From DATHAP01 sp963762865 (lineage in GTDB: Bacteria > Actinomycetota > Actinomycetes > JACCUZ01): a stretch of DNA of 64,000 bases. Where the stretch lies: the NCBI GenBank assembly GCA_963762865.1, contig CAVXNC010000024.1, positions 1 to 64,000 of the forward strand. The letters run 5' to 3'. Positions 8,876-16,043 of the stretch are shown here, one piece after another. The translations under genes and the position numbers were made by a program. Under the pieces are notes generated by a model. It saw only the letters and a list, made by a program, of their open reading frames with translations, was not told where the DNA came from and ran no database searches. Every line of letters starts with the position of its first letter. Position 1 is the stretch's first letter.

Positions 8876-9649
8876 TCACCCGAGCTTCTGCGGGACGACC
8901 TGGAAGTAGATCGCCGTCAGGACGAAGTTGACGACGAAGAGCAGCATGAAGGTGATCACGACGGACTGGTTGACCGCGTCGCCGACGCCCTTCGGGCCAC
9001 CACCGGCGTTGAGGCCCTTGTAGGACGCGACGATCGCGGCGATGGCCCCGAAGATCAGGGCCTTCACCTCGCCGATGTAGAGGTCGGGCAGCTGGGCGAG
9101 AGCGGTGAAGGACGCCAGGTAGGCGCCGGGGGTGCCGCCCTGCAGGACGACGTTGAAGAAGTAGCCGCCGGCCACACCGACGACTGACACCAGGCCGTTG
9201 AGGAGCACCGCGACGAGCATCGACGCGAGGACCCTGGGGACGACCAGCCGCTGGATCGGGTCGATGCCGAGGACCTGCATCGCGTCGATCTCCTCGCGGA
9301 TCTTGCGGGCCCCGAGGTCGGCGCAGATCGCCGAGCCGCCGGCTCCGGCGATGAGCAGGGCGGTGACGATCGGGCTGGCCTCCCGGATGACGGCGAGCAC
9401 GCTGGCCGACCCGGTGAAGGACTGGGCTCCCAGCTGCCGGGTCAGGTTGCCCAGCTGGAGCGCGATGACCGCACCGAACGGGATGCTGACCAAGGCGGTC
9501 GGCAGGATGGTGACGCTGGCGATGAACCAGGACTGCTGGATGAACTCCTTGGCCTGGAACGGGCGCCTCGGCAGGGTGCGGATCACATCCAGGCCGAGCG
9601 CGAACAGGTTGCCGCTCTGCCGGAGGGCGCCGACCGCCGGGTTGCTCAT
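8876..9649 (-). CDS. yrbEA: YrbE/MlaE-family permease A of the Mce importer
   Basis: A 257-residue MlaE-family permease with five or six membrane helices and the family signatures EASPIVTALLIAGAGGSAIC (about residues 92-111) and ADLGARKIREEIDAMQVLGI (about 112-131). I use ATG 9647-9649, which overlaps the mkl stop as ATGA. A 61-residue upstream extension of the open frame is Arg/Ala/Pro-rich and lies inside mkl, so it is rejected. It pairs with the following permease as the transmembrane part of the Mce ABC importer. Confidence 0.93.
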   Translation of the reverse strand: MSNPAVGALRQSGNLFALGLDVIRTLPRRPFQAKEFIQQSWFIASVTILPTALVSIPFGAVIALQLGNLTRQLGAQSFTGSASVLAVIREASPIVTALLIAGAGGSAICADLGARKIREEIDAMQVLGIDPIQRLVVPRVLASMLVAVLLNGLVSVVGVAGGYFFNVVLQGGTPGAYLASFTALAQLPDLYIGEVKALIFGAIAAIVASYKGLNAGGGPKGVGDAVNQSVVITFMLLFVVNFVLTAIYFQVVPQKLG

Positions 9650-10716
9650 CGGCTGCGTTCCAGCGGGACGGGCGCCGGATGGCCGTCGAGCGGCGCATCG
9701 GCGGCCGGCGCGGACTGCGCGGACTGCTGCTGCCCGGCCTGCTTTTGCTCGGCGCGGCTCGCGTCCGGAGCGGCGGCGTGGTGGCCCTCGAAGGACCCGG
9801 GCGGTGGCGTCACGCCGTTCTCCCGGCACCACTCGCCCGGCTCGCGCTGCGTGGGGCGGGCCTTGTCGTCGCTGGTCAGCAGCTGCAGCGGGATGGGCGG
9901 CAGCGGCGGCATCACGTGGCCCTCGGCCTCTTCCTGTGCCAGCTCGTCGGCGTCCTTCTCCTCAGCCATCCCGATCGGGCCCTGCCGCTGGGCGTTCAGG
10001 AACTGGCGGACGACCGGCTCCTCGCTGGAGAGCAGCATCTCGCGCGGGCCGAACATCGCCAGGTGCCGGTGGTAGAGCAACCCGATGTTGTCGGGGACGG
10101 TCCGGGCTGTGTTCACGTCGTGCGTGACGATGAGGAACGTCGCCTCGATCGCCGCGTTGAGGTCGATGATCAGCTGGTTGAGGTACGCCGTGCGGACCGG
10201 GTCGAGGCCGGAGTCGGGCTCGTCGAAGAGGATGATCTCCGGGTCGAGGACCAGGGCCCGGGCGAGACCGGCCCGCTTGCGCATGCCGCCGGAGATCTCA
10301 CCTGGCAGCTTCGTCTCGGAACCGACCAGGCCGACCATGTCCATCTTCTCGAGGACGATCGACTTGATGTCGGACTCACTCTTGCGGGTGTGCTCGCGCA
10401 GCGGGAAGGCGATGTTGTCGTAGAGGCTCATCGAGCCGAACAGCGCACCGTCCTGGAAGAGGACGCCGAAGAGCTTGCGGACCTCGTAGAGGTCGTGCTC
10501 CCGCAGCGTGGTCAGGTCCCGGCCCTGGATCATGATCGAGCCGCGGTCCGGCTTGAGCAGCCCCACCAGGGTCTTGAGGAAGACCGACTTCCCGGTGCCC
10601 GAGGGGCCGAGCATCACGGAGATCTCACCGGCGGGCAGGGTGAGCGAGACGTCCTGCCAGATCACCTGGTGTCCGAAGGACTTCGTCAGTCCGTCGACAC
10701 CGATCTCGACGCCCAC
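9646..10716 (-). CDS. mkl: Mkl-type ATPase energising the Mce importer
   Basis: ABC ATPase of 356 residues. Walker A is GPSGTGKS at 37-44, the Q-loop FQDG is near 87, the signature is ISGGM at 141-145, Walker B is IILFDEP at 161-167, and the switch histidine is His199 (VTHD). From about residue 265 it has a C-terminal extension that is Pro/Glu-, then Gln/Ala-rich. I prefer GTG 10714-10716, giving an N-terminus VGVEIGVDGLTKSFG that lines up with mycobacterial Mkl, and GGTGAGG stands about 11 bases upstream. A GTG four codons earlier has no spacing from that site. It heads the mce operon and overlaps yrbEA by ATGA. In Mycobacterium tuberculosis mkl also lies near rplJ-rplL (from memory), so the location is conserved. 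Confidence 0.93.
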   Translation of the reverse strand: MGVEIGVDGLTKSFGHQVIWQDVSLTLPAGEISVMLGPSGTGKSVFLKTLVGLLKPDRGSIMIQGRDLTTLREHDLYEVRKLFGVLFQDGALFGSMSLYDNIAFPLREHTRKSESDIKSIVLEKMDMVGLVGSETKLPGEISGGMRKRAGLARALVLDPEIILFDEPDSGLDPVRTAYLNQLIIDLNAAIEATFLIVTHDVNTARTVPDNIGLLYHRHLAMFGPREMLLSSEEPVVRQFLNAQRQGPIGMAEEKDADELAQEEAEGHVMPPLPPIPLQLLTSDDKARPTQREPGEWCRENGVTPPPGSFEGHHAAAPDASRAEQKQAGQQQSAQSAPAADAPLDGHPAPVPLERSR

Positions 10717-10881
10717 GTGTACACACACCTCACCGCTCGGCGGCAGCCCTCACACGGGGCCTGCTTGGCAGGGAACTGCTTGGTCAACGAGCGCGCGTCC
10801 GCCGGGTTACGCGCAGGGTGACCTGAAGCCCGGCAGGAGACCCGGGGGTGGGCCGGCTGGGTGACGGGAGTCTGCGCAGTC

Positions 10882-10898
10882 TGTTACCTGGTGAAACA
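10882..10898. promoter_or_regulatory. imperfect palindrome upstream of mkl, possible operator
   Basis: TGTTACCTGGTGAAACA is a partial inverted repeat with outer arms TGTT and AACA and an inner C/G pair. It lies about 165 bases upstream of the mkl start in the only spacer where an mce promoter could sit. Mce operons are often controlled by TetR or GntR repressors that bind such palindromes; no such regulator gene is in the window, so function is inferred. Confidence 0.3.
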
Positions 10899-10943
10899 TG
10901 CAGGTCACGGGCGGTTCTGGACAGCAGGGGGCCGGACAACATG

Positions 10944-10982
10944 CGTCGGGGCGGCCACCCGGACCGGGTGGCCGCCCCGACG
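10944..10982 (-). terminator. strong hairpin terminator downstream of rplL
   Basis: A perfect 17-base inverted repeat (10944-10960 with 10966-10982) around a GGACC loop, starting 43 bases after the rplL stop. It lacks a clear U-tract, as is usual for actinobacterial intrinsic terminators. It should separate the ribosomal-protein operon from the mce operon on the same strand. Confidence 0.8.
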
Positions 10983-11025
10983 AGGCGGTGCGGTGGGCGC
11001 CCTGCGGAGCCCGGTGTGGCTGGTG

Positions 11026-11418
11026 CTACTTGACGGTCACCGTGGCGCCGGCGCCCTCGAGGGCGGCCTTGGCCTTGTCCGCGGCCTCCTTGTTGACCTT
11101 CTCCAGGACCGGCTTCGGGGTGCCGTCGACCAGGTCCTTGGCCTCCTTCAGGCCCAGGCTGGTGAGCGCGCGCACCTCCTTGATGACCTGGATCTTCTTG
11201 TCGCCGGCGGCCTCCAGGACGACGTCGAACTCGTCCTGCGCGGCCTCCTCCTCGGCACCCGCGGCGCCGCCACCGGCGGCCGGGGCGGCCGCGACGGCAG
11301 CCGGAGCAGCGGCGGTGACGCCGAAGGTGTCCTCGAACTGCTTCACGAACTCCGAGAGCTCGATCAAGGTCATCTCCTTGAACGAGTCGAGCAGCTCGTC
11401 GGTGCTGAGCTTCGCCAT
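11026..11418 (-). CDS. rplL: 50S ribosomal protein L7/L12
   Basis: A 130-residue L7/L12. The N-terminal dimerisation domain (about 1-33, MAKLSTDELLDSFKEMTLIE) is followed by an Ala/Gly-rich hinge (about 34-55), an acidic patch, then the conserved C-terminal factor-binding domain (about 62-130) with KKIQVIKEVRALTSLGLKEA and LVDGTPKPV. It forms the ribosomal stalk that recruits translation GTPases, docking on L10. The start is ATG 11416-11418 with AGGAAGG upstream. It is the last gene of its operon. Confidence 0.97.
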   Translation of the reverse strand: MAKLSTDELLDSFKEMTLIELSEFVKQFEDTFGVTAAAPAAVAAAPAAGGGAAGAEEEAAQDEFDVVLEAAGDKKIQVIKEVRALTSLGLKEAKDLVDGTPKPVLEKVNKEAADKAKAALEGAGATVTVK

Positions 11419-11490
11419 GGTGGCGGTCCTTCCTGTCTGGTCAGGCCTGGCCGGTATCGGACCGAGGCGCTGGGATGCGGGGTGGGCCGA

Positions 11491-12117
11491 TCAGCCCTCG
11501 GTGGTGGTGGCCGCGTCTTCCTCGGCGGGCTCCGGCTCGGTCTCCGCAGCAGCGGGCTGCTGCTGCGGGGCCTCTCCGGCGCCCCCGGCGAGGACGCTCG
11601 GGTCCTGCTCGGCCTTCTGCCGCAGCGCCTCGATGACGCGTGCGGTCTGCGCCAGCGGCGCAGCGAACAGCGAGACGGCGTTCTGCAGCGACGCCTGCAT
11701 CGCCCCGGCCAGCTTGGCCAGGAGCACCTCGCGCGACTCGAGGTCGGCGAGCTTGGTGATCTCGGCGGGACTCAACGGCTTGCCGTCGAGGACCCCGCCC
11801 TTGATGACGAGCATCGGGTGGGCCTTGGAGAAGTCACGCAGACCCTTGGCGGCCTCGACCGGGTCGCCCTTGACGAAGGCGATGGCCGACGGACCCTGCA
11901 GCAGGTCCTCGAAGGCACCGACCCCGGCATCCTTGGCCGCGATCCTGGTCAGCGTGTTCTTCACCACGGCGTACGACGTGTCGGCGCCGAGGGACCGGCG
12001 CAGCTCCTTGAGCTGGGCCACGGTGAGCCCGCGGTACTCGGTGAGGACGGCGGCGGTCGAGCTGCGGAACTCCTCCGTCAGCTCGGCGACTGCGGCCGCC
12101 TTGTCAGGCCTCGCCAT
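11491..12117 (-). CDS. rplJ: 50S ribosomal protein L10
   Basis: L10, 208 residues: core domain with LTEYRGLTVAQLKELRRSL (about 25-43), VVKNTLTRIAAKDAG and GPSAIAFVKGDPV, and a C-terminal helix for L7/L12 dimers, ending in a Gln/Ala/Glu-rich tail. The start is ATG 12115-12117 with AAGGAGG 10 bases upstream. A 43-residue open extension upstream is non-coding leader. The gene is preceded by a structured leader and its own promoter, the normal site for autoregulation by L10 or L10(L12)4. The spacer to rplL is 72 bases. Confidence 0.97.
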   Translation of the reverse strand: MARPDKAAAVAELTEEFRSSTAAVLTEYRGLTVAQLKELRRSLGADTSYAVVKNTLTRIAAKDAGVGAFEDLLQGPSAIAFVKGDPVEAAKGLRDFSKAHPMLVIKGGVLDGKPLSPAEITKLADLESREVLLAKLAGAMQASLQNAVSLFAAPLAQTARVIEALRQKAEQDPSVLAGGAGEAPQQQPAAAETEPEPAEEDAATTTEG

Positions 12118-12339
12118 GGGTGGCCGGCCTCCTTCCGTCGGGTCGTGCCGGAAGGGGCCCGGACGTGCGGGACGCCCCGGCGCGAAGCGCAGCGGGGCGT
12201 CGAGGTCGGCTGCGCGAGGCTGCCGGTCTGTCGTCCTGGTCTGCACCTGCGCGGGCCGCCCGCCTGAGCGGGACCTTCGACCGCGCCGTCCGGCAGGAGC
12301 CAGGCGGTGCGGCGACCGGCGGTCTGTGGTGGTGTTGCG
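12118..12339 (-). promoter_or_regulatory. structured rplJ 5' leader, probable L10 autoregulatory element
   Basis: About 220 bases of leader between the inferred promoter and rplJ. Two hairpins stand out: 12171-12201 (8-base stem of GACGCCCC/GGGGCGTC with an inner GCGC-GAA-GCGC), and 12131-12155, a 7-base stem whose 5' arm contains part of the rplJ Shine-Dalgarno (AAGGAGG at 12128-12134 on the minus strand). L10 leaders control rplJL in many bacteria; this assignment rests on position and structure only. Confidence 0.5.
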
Positions 12340-12345
12340 GCGGTC

Positions 12346-12375
12346 AGCCTACGCGGGCCCGCGCGTCCAGGCCAA
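12346..12375 (-). promoter_or_regulatory. promoter for rplJ-rplL
   Basis: On the minus strand, TTGGCC (12370-12375) and TAGGCT (12346-12351) are 18 bases apart and precede the rplJ leader. TAnnnT is the usual actinobacterial -10 form. It sits immediately after, and overlaps the end of, the upstream lipoprotein gene. Confidence 0.5.
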
Positions 12376-12379
12376 ATCC

Positions 12380-13186
12380 TCAGCCCTTGAGCTTGTCGGC
12401 GTCGAAGACCCGCGAGGCCTTGGGGGCGACGACCGCGACCTTGCGGCCCCAGTCCCGGTAGATCCCGGTCACCGAGAAGAGACCGGACGTGGTGGGGATG
12501 TCCGCGCTGAAGCGCCGCGGCAGCCCGGTGGTGTCCAGCCAGACCTCGTACTCCAGCGTGCTGACCCCCGCGTCCAGCATCGACTGGAACTGGTCGCGGG
12601 TGCCGCCGTCCACCTGCGCCGTGGCCCGCCGCAGGTCCAGGACCGCGTGGTACTGCGTCGTGGGGACGTCCTCCACCGTCGCCGGACCGACCTCGGTGAC
12701 TCGCCGGGCGGACCGGAGCAGCCCGAGGCTCTGGGCCGGGTCGAACGACGAGCGCAGCTGGTCGACGACCGGCAGCAGGGTGCGTCCGAGGCGGGTCTCG
12801 GGGCGGGCCGCGACCTTCATCCACGGCTTGGACCTGGCCTGGCCCCTGGCGGCAGGCATCGCCAGGTACGACGCGGCGGGGAGCAGCAGGGCCCGCACCC
12901 GGCCGGTACTGGCCATCGTCAGGCTCACGTCGGCGTCGAACGAGCCGGCCTCGAAGTGCATGGCGCCCTGGCCGGACAGGGTCTCGCCGCCACCCACCCC
13001 GGAGAAGACGAAGGTGGCGGTGCCCTCGTCGACCATCCGCTGCTCGACGTCGCTGTAGAGGGCCGGGCCCGGGGTCGTGACCGGGGCCGGGCGGACCCCC
13101 TGGCCGGAGCCGGCGTCGTCGACGACGACACCGCACCCGGCGAGGAGCGCGACTCCGAGAAGAGCGCAGGCAGTGCGGGCGAGCAT
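12380..13186 (-). CDS. LppX/LprG-like secreted lipoprotein
   Basis: A 268-residue lipoprotein: signal peptide with lipobox LAGC and lipidated Cys18, then a single domain with repeated FVFSGVGGG, MHFEAGSFDADVSL, YHAVLDLRRAT and EYEVWLDTTGLPRRF patterns typical of the LppX/LprAFG lipid-carrier fold (an antiparallel half-barrel with a lipid cavity). The position between rplA and rplJ matches a lipoprotein found at the same place in Streptomyces (from memory). In mycobacteria this family carries lipids to the outer envelope; the ligand here is unknown. The start is ATG 13184-13186, only 4 bases after the rplA stop, so it may be co-transcribed with rplKA. Confidence 0.8.
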   Translation of the reverse strand: MLARTACALLGVALLAGCGVVVDDAGSGQGVRPAPVTTPGPALYSDVEQRMVDEGTATFVFSGVGGGETLSGQGAMHFEAGSFDADVSLTMASTGRVRALLLPAASYLAMPAARGQARSKPWMKVAARPETRLGRTLLPVVDQLRSSFDPAQSLGLLRSARRVTEVGPATVEDVPTTQYHAVLDLRRATAQVDGGTRDQFQSMLDAGVSTLEYEVWLDTTGLPRRFSADIPTTSGLFSVTGIYRDWGRKVAVVAPKASRVFDADKLKG

Positions 13187-13190
13187 CGGC

Positions 13191-13913
13191 CTACGCAGAG
13201 CCGGCGTCGGCGTCCTCGAGCAGACCCCGTGTCCGGTTTGGGTCGAGAGGGATGCCCGGGCCCATCGTCGTGGACATGGTCGCCTTGCGGATGTACCGAC
13301 CCTTGGCCGCCGACGGCTTGAGCCGCAGGATCTCCTCGAGCGCGGCCCCGTAGTTCTCGACCAGCTGGTCCTCGCCGAACGACGCCTTGCCGATGATGAA
13401 GTGCAGGTTGGCGTTGCGGTCGACCCGGAACTCGATCTTGCCGCCCTTGATGTCGGACACGGCCTTCGCGACGTCCGGCGTCACGGTGCCGGTCTTGGGG
13501 TTCGGCATCAGGCCGCGCGGGCCCAGGACCCGGCCGAGGCGGCCGACCTTGCCCATCAGGTCCGGCGTCGCGACCACGGCGTCGAAGTCCAGGCGACCCT
13601 TGTTGACCTCGTCGATCAGGGCGTCGTCGCCGACGATGTCGGCGCCGGCGGCCTTGGCCTGCTCGGCACGCTCGCCGGTGGCGAAGACCAGGACCCGGGC
13701 GGTCTTGCCGGTGCCGTGCGGCAGGTTGACGGTGCCGCGGACCATCTGGTCGGCCTTGCGGGGGTCGACGCCCAGCCGCATGGCGACCTCGATGGTCGGG
13801 TCGTACTTCGTGGAGCTGGCGCCCTTGGCGAGCCGGACGGCCGCCAGCGGGGCGTAGAGCGCGTCCGCGTCGATCTTCTCGGCCGCGGCGCGATAGGCCT
13901 TGCTGCGCTTCAT
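13191..13913 (-). CDS. rplA: 50S ribosomal protein L1
   Basis: L1, 240 residues, with the conserved KRSKAYRAAAEKID start, LPHGTGKTARVLVFATG, the hinge, MGKVGRLGRVLGPRGLMPNP (about 120-140) and the FRVDRNANLHFIIGK region. It forms the L1 stalk for E-site tRNA release and usually represses its own mRNA. I chose ATG 13911-13913 because GAAGGAG lies 7 bases upstream; an in-frame ATG six codons earlier has no such site. A structured 110-base spacer separates it from rplK. Confidence 0.96.
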   Translation of the reverse strand: MKRSKAYRAAAEKIDADALYAPLAAVRLAKGASSTKYDPTIEVAMRLGVDPRKADQMVRGTVNLPHGTGKTARVLVFATGERAEQAKAAGADIVGDDALIDEVNKGRLDFDAVVATPDLMGKVGRLGRVLGPRGLMPNPKTGTVTPDVAKAVSDIKGGKIEFRVDRNANLHFIIGKASFGEDQLVENYGAALEEILRLKPSAAKGRYIRKATMSTTMGPGIPLDPNRTRGLLEDADAGSA

Positions 13914-13953
13914 TGCTGACTCCTTCGTCATGCCGGGTTCGCTCTACCGGCTC

Positions 13954-13992
13954 TGGGAGGCGTGGTACGTCGGGCCGCGCTCGGCCCTCCCA
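13954..13992 (-). promoter_or_regulatory. hairpin in the rplK-rplA spacer
   Basis: Minus-strand TGGGAGG pairs with CCTCCCA (13954-13960 with 13986-13992). An alternative inner stem GGGCC/GGCCC (972-976 with 983-987 in the 13,000s) partly overlaps it, so the two could be mutually exclusive. It stands 41 bases upstream of the rplA start. L1 represses its operon by binding mRNA that mimics 23S rRNA, and this could be such a site, but I could not check the rRNA mimic. Confidence 0.35.
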
Positions 13993-14023
13993 CGGTTTTT
14001 CTGGTCGTGCTGGTCGTGCTGGC

Positions 14024-14461
14024 TCAGCCGTGGCCCTCGACGGTGATGCCCATCTGGCGGGCGGTGCCGGCGATGATCTTCTCGGCGGCGTCGAGGTCGT
14101 TGGCGTTGAGGTCGGGCATCTTGGTCTCGGCGATGGCCCTGACCTGGTCGCGGGTGAGGCGGGCGACCTTGGTCTTGTGCGGCTCGCCGGAGCCCTTCTC
14201 GATCCCGGCGGCGGCCAGGATCAGGCGGGCGGCCGGCGGCGTCTTGGTGATGAAGGTGAACGACCGGTCCTCGAAAACGGAGATCTCGACCGGGACGATC
14301 TGGCCGCGCTGCGACTCGGTGGCCGCGTTGTAGGCCTTGCAGAACTCCATGATGTTGACGCCGTGCTGGCCCAGCGCGGGGCCGACCGGCGGGGCGGGGG
14401 TGGCCGCGCCGGCCTGGATCTGCAGCTTGATGACCGCTGCGAGCTTCTTCTTGGGGGGCAT
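14024..14461 (-). CDS. rplK: 50S ribosomal protein L11
   Basis: L11, 145 residues, full length. The N-terminal domain has KLQIQAGAATPAPPVGPALG and HGVNIMEFCKAYN, and the C-terminal 23S rRNA-binding domain has FITKTPPAARLIL and RLTRDQVRAIAETKMPDLNA. It forms the GTPase-associated centre and the thiostrepton/RelA-sensing site. The start is ATG 14459-14461. An 83-base spacer behind nusG contains a GC-rich inverted repeat. Confidence 0.97.
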   Translation of the reverse strand: MPPKKKLAAVIKLQIQAGAATPAPPVGPALGQHGVNIMEFCKAYNAATESQRGQIVPVEISVFEDRSFTFITKTPPAARLILAAAGIEKGSGEPHKTKVARLTRDQVRAIAETKMPDLNANDLDAAEKIIAGTARQMGITVEGHG

Positions 14462-14544
14462 GTCGGGTCCTCAGTGTCCTTCGTTGATTGCCACGTTGTG
14501 CCGTCCGTCGGCGGGTCGGGCGACCGGCCGGACGGACGTACGTC

Positions 14545-15393
14545 CTAGATCTTCTGCACCTGGTTGAACGAGAGCTCCACCGGCGTCTCACGACCGAAGA
14601 TCGACACCAGGACCTTGAGCTTCTGCGAGTCGGCGTGGATCTCGTTGATCGACGCCGGCAGCGTGGCGAACGGGCCGTCCATGACCGTGACCGACTCACC
14701 GATCTCGAAGTCGGCGGCCTTGGTCTCGACGACCTTCTCCTTCTTCTCCTGCTCCGGGGCGAGGAACTTCAGGACCTCGTCCAGCGACAGCGGGGAGGGG
14801 CGGTGGGTGTGGCCGACGAAGCCGGTCACACCGGGGGTGTTGCGCACCGCGCCCCACGACTCGTCGGTGAGGTCCATGCGGACCAGGACGTAGCCGGGGA
14901 GGAGGTTCTGCTTGACCTGCTTGCGCTGGCCGTTCTTGACGACGGTCTCCTCGCGCTGCGGGACCTCCACCTGGAAGATGTACTCCTCCATGTTCAGCGA
15001 GGTCGTGCGGGTCTCGAGGTTGGTCTTGACCCGGTTCTCGTAGCCCGCGTAGGAGTGCACGACGTACCACTCGCCGGGGGCGCGGCGCAGCGCAGCGCGC
15101 ATCTCCTCGACCGGGTCGACCTCGACCTCGGCTTCGGCCTCGGCAGCGGGCTCGACGGCGGCATCGGCGAACTCGGGGGTGGCGGCAGCGACGTCGGTGT
15201 CCTCGGCGACCTCGGCGGACTCGGCCGGCACCGGAGCCTCGTCGGCAGGCGCTGCCTCCGCGGTCTCCGGGGCGTCCGCGGTCTCCGGGGCGTCCGCGGC
15301 CTGCGTGGCGTCCGTCGCGTCAGCGGTGTCGACGACCTCGACAGCCTCGACCTGAGGCGTCTGCTCGTCGATCTTGCTGGGGGTCTCGGACAC
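14545..15393 (-). CDS. nusG: transcription termination/antitermination factor NusG
   Basis: NusG, 282 residues. Residues 1-100 or so form a Glu/Ala/Asp-rich, probably disordered extension seen in actinobacterial NusG. The NGN domain follows (about 107-205: GEWYVVHSYAGYENRVK, LLPGYVLVRMDL, GVTGFVG) and then the KOW domain (about 230-282: GESVTVMDGPFA, VSIFGRETPVEL). It binds RNA polymerase and couples it to Rho or the ribosome. I chose GTG 15391-15393 (VSETPSK) because AGGAAG lies about 11 bases upstream; the open frame extends further but into the secE region. Confidence 0.93.
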   Translation of the reverse strand: MSETPSKIDEQTPQVEAVEVVDTADATDATQAADAPETADAPETAEAAPADEAPVPAESAEVAEDTDVAAATPEFADAAVEPAAEAEAEVEVDPVEEMRAALRRAPGEWYVVHSYAGYENRVKTNLETRTTSLNMEEYIFQVEVPQREETVVKNGQRKQVKQNLLPGYVLVRMDLTDESWGAVRNTPGVTGFVGHTHRPSPLSLDEVLKFLAPEQEKKEKVVETKAADFEIGESVTVMDGPFATLPASINEIHADSQKLKVLVSIFGRETPVELSFNQVQKI

Positions 15394-15458
15394 GGTGAGG
15401 GTCACTTCCTGGGGTGCGGGGGTGGACGGTGCGGAGGCGGATGGTGCGGGGGGTGCGG

Positions 15459-15701
15459 TCAGCCGAAGATGGCCAGCACGCCCTTCGCGAAGCCGAAGTC
15501 GAGCACGCTCACGTAGGCGATGACCATCAGCACGAACACGATGACCACCGACGTGTAGGTGATCAGCTCCTTGCGGGTCGGCCAGATGACCTTGCGCAGC
15601 TCGGCGATCACCTGGCGGTAGAAGAGCGAGATGCGCGCCGGGAGCGGCTTGCGCTGCTCCTTGGGGCGCGACGGGCTCGCGCTCTCCCTGGTGTCGGTCA
15701 C
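15459..15701 (-). CDS. secE: preprotein translocase subunit SecE
   Basis: SecE, 80 residues: cytoplasmic amphipathic segment (RISLFYRQVIAELRKVIWPTRKELI, recognisable by FYRQVIAELRKV and WPTR) followed by one transmembrane helix (about residues 50-70). This is the single-helix form usual in Gram-positive bacteria. It clamps SecY in the Sec channel. The start is GTG 15699-15701. It lies between tRNA-Trp and nusG, the standard arrangement, and is probably co-transcribed with both. Confidence 0.95.
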   Translation of the reverse strand: MTDTRESASPSRPKEQRKPLPARISLFYRQVIAELRKVIWPTRKELITYTSVVIVFVLMVIAYVSVLDFGFAKGVLAIFG

Positions 15702-15781
15702 GTCGTCTCCATCTGTCGCCGCCTGATCGATCGGTCGAGCTGCTGACGCCTGGTGCCGGCGCGCTCACCGCTGGCACCTTG

Positions 15782-15854
15782 CAGGGCCGGAGGGACTCGA
15801 ACCCCCAACCGCCGGTTTTGGAGACCGGAACTCTACCAATTGAGCTACGACCCT
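15782..15854 (-). tRNA. tRNA-Trp (anticodon CCA)
   Basis: A 73-base cloverleaf on the minus strand with acceptor stem AGGGTCG/CGGCCCT (one T-G pair), discriminator G, T-loop GTTCGAGTC and anticodon loop CTCCAAA. The 3' CCA is not encoded. It lies 80 bases upstream of secE on the same strand. Confidence 0.96.
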
Positions 15855-15938
15855 TCGTGGTCGCCGATCAGTCCCGGGACGCTCGGGCGACCCGGCTGCG
15901 GGCGCGCTGGCGCAGGGGCTGTCCAGCCACCAGGGGCG

Positions 15939-15944
15939 AGTCTA
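15939..15944 (-). promoter_or_regulatory. -10-like TAGACT upstream of tRNA-Trp/secE/nusG
   Basis: TAGACT on the minus strand, about 85 bases upstream of tRNA-Trp; a weak -35 (TTCGAC) lies about 19 bases further up. It is the best promoter candidate for the tRNA-Trp-secE-nusG-rplK unit, but the spacing is not ideal. Confidence 0.35.
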
Positions 15945-16043
15945 CGCACAGGACGCTGGTCGGGTCGAACCCGCGCGAGCCGACCCAGCCGGCCTCCCCA
16001 CGGGCCGGAACGGGCGCGCACCCGCCGGGGCCAGGGTGGCAGC

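Larger units (their letters stand above)
10717..11025. other. 309-base intergenic region between rplL and mkl
   Basis: No gene is seen here. It holds the rplL terminator hairpin (10944-10982) and a 5' leader for mkl on the minus strand with an imperfect palindrome at 10882-10898. I see no clear -35/-10 pair, although an mce promoter is expected between the terminator and 10729. Confidence 0.6.
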
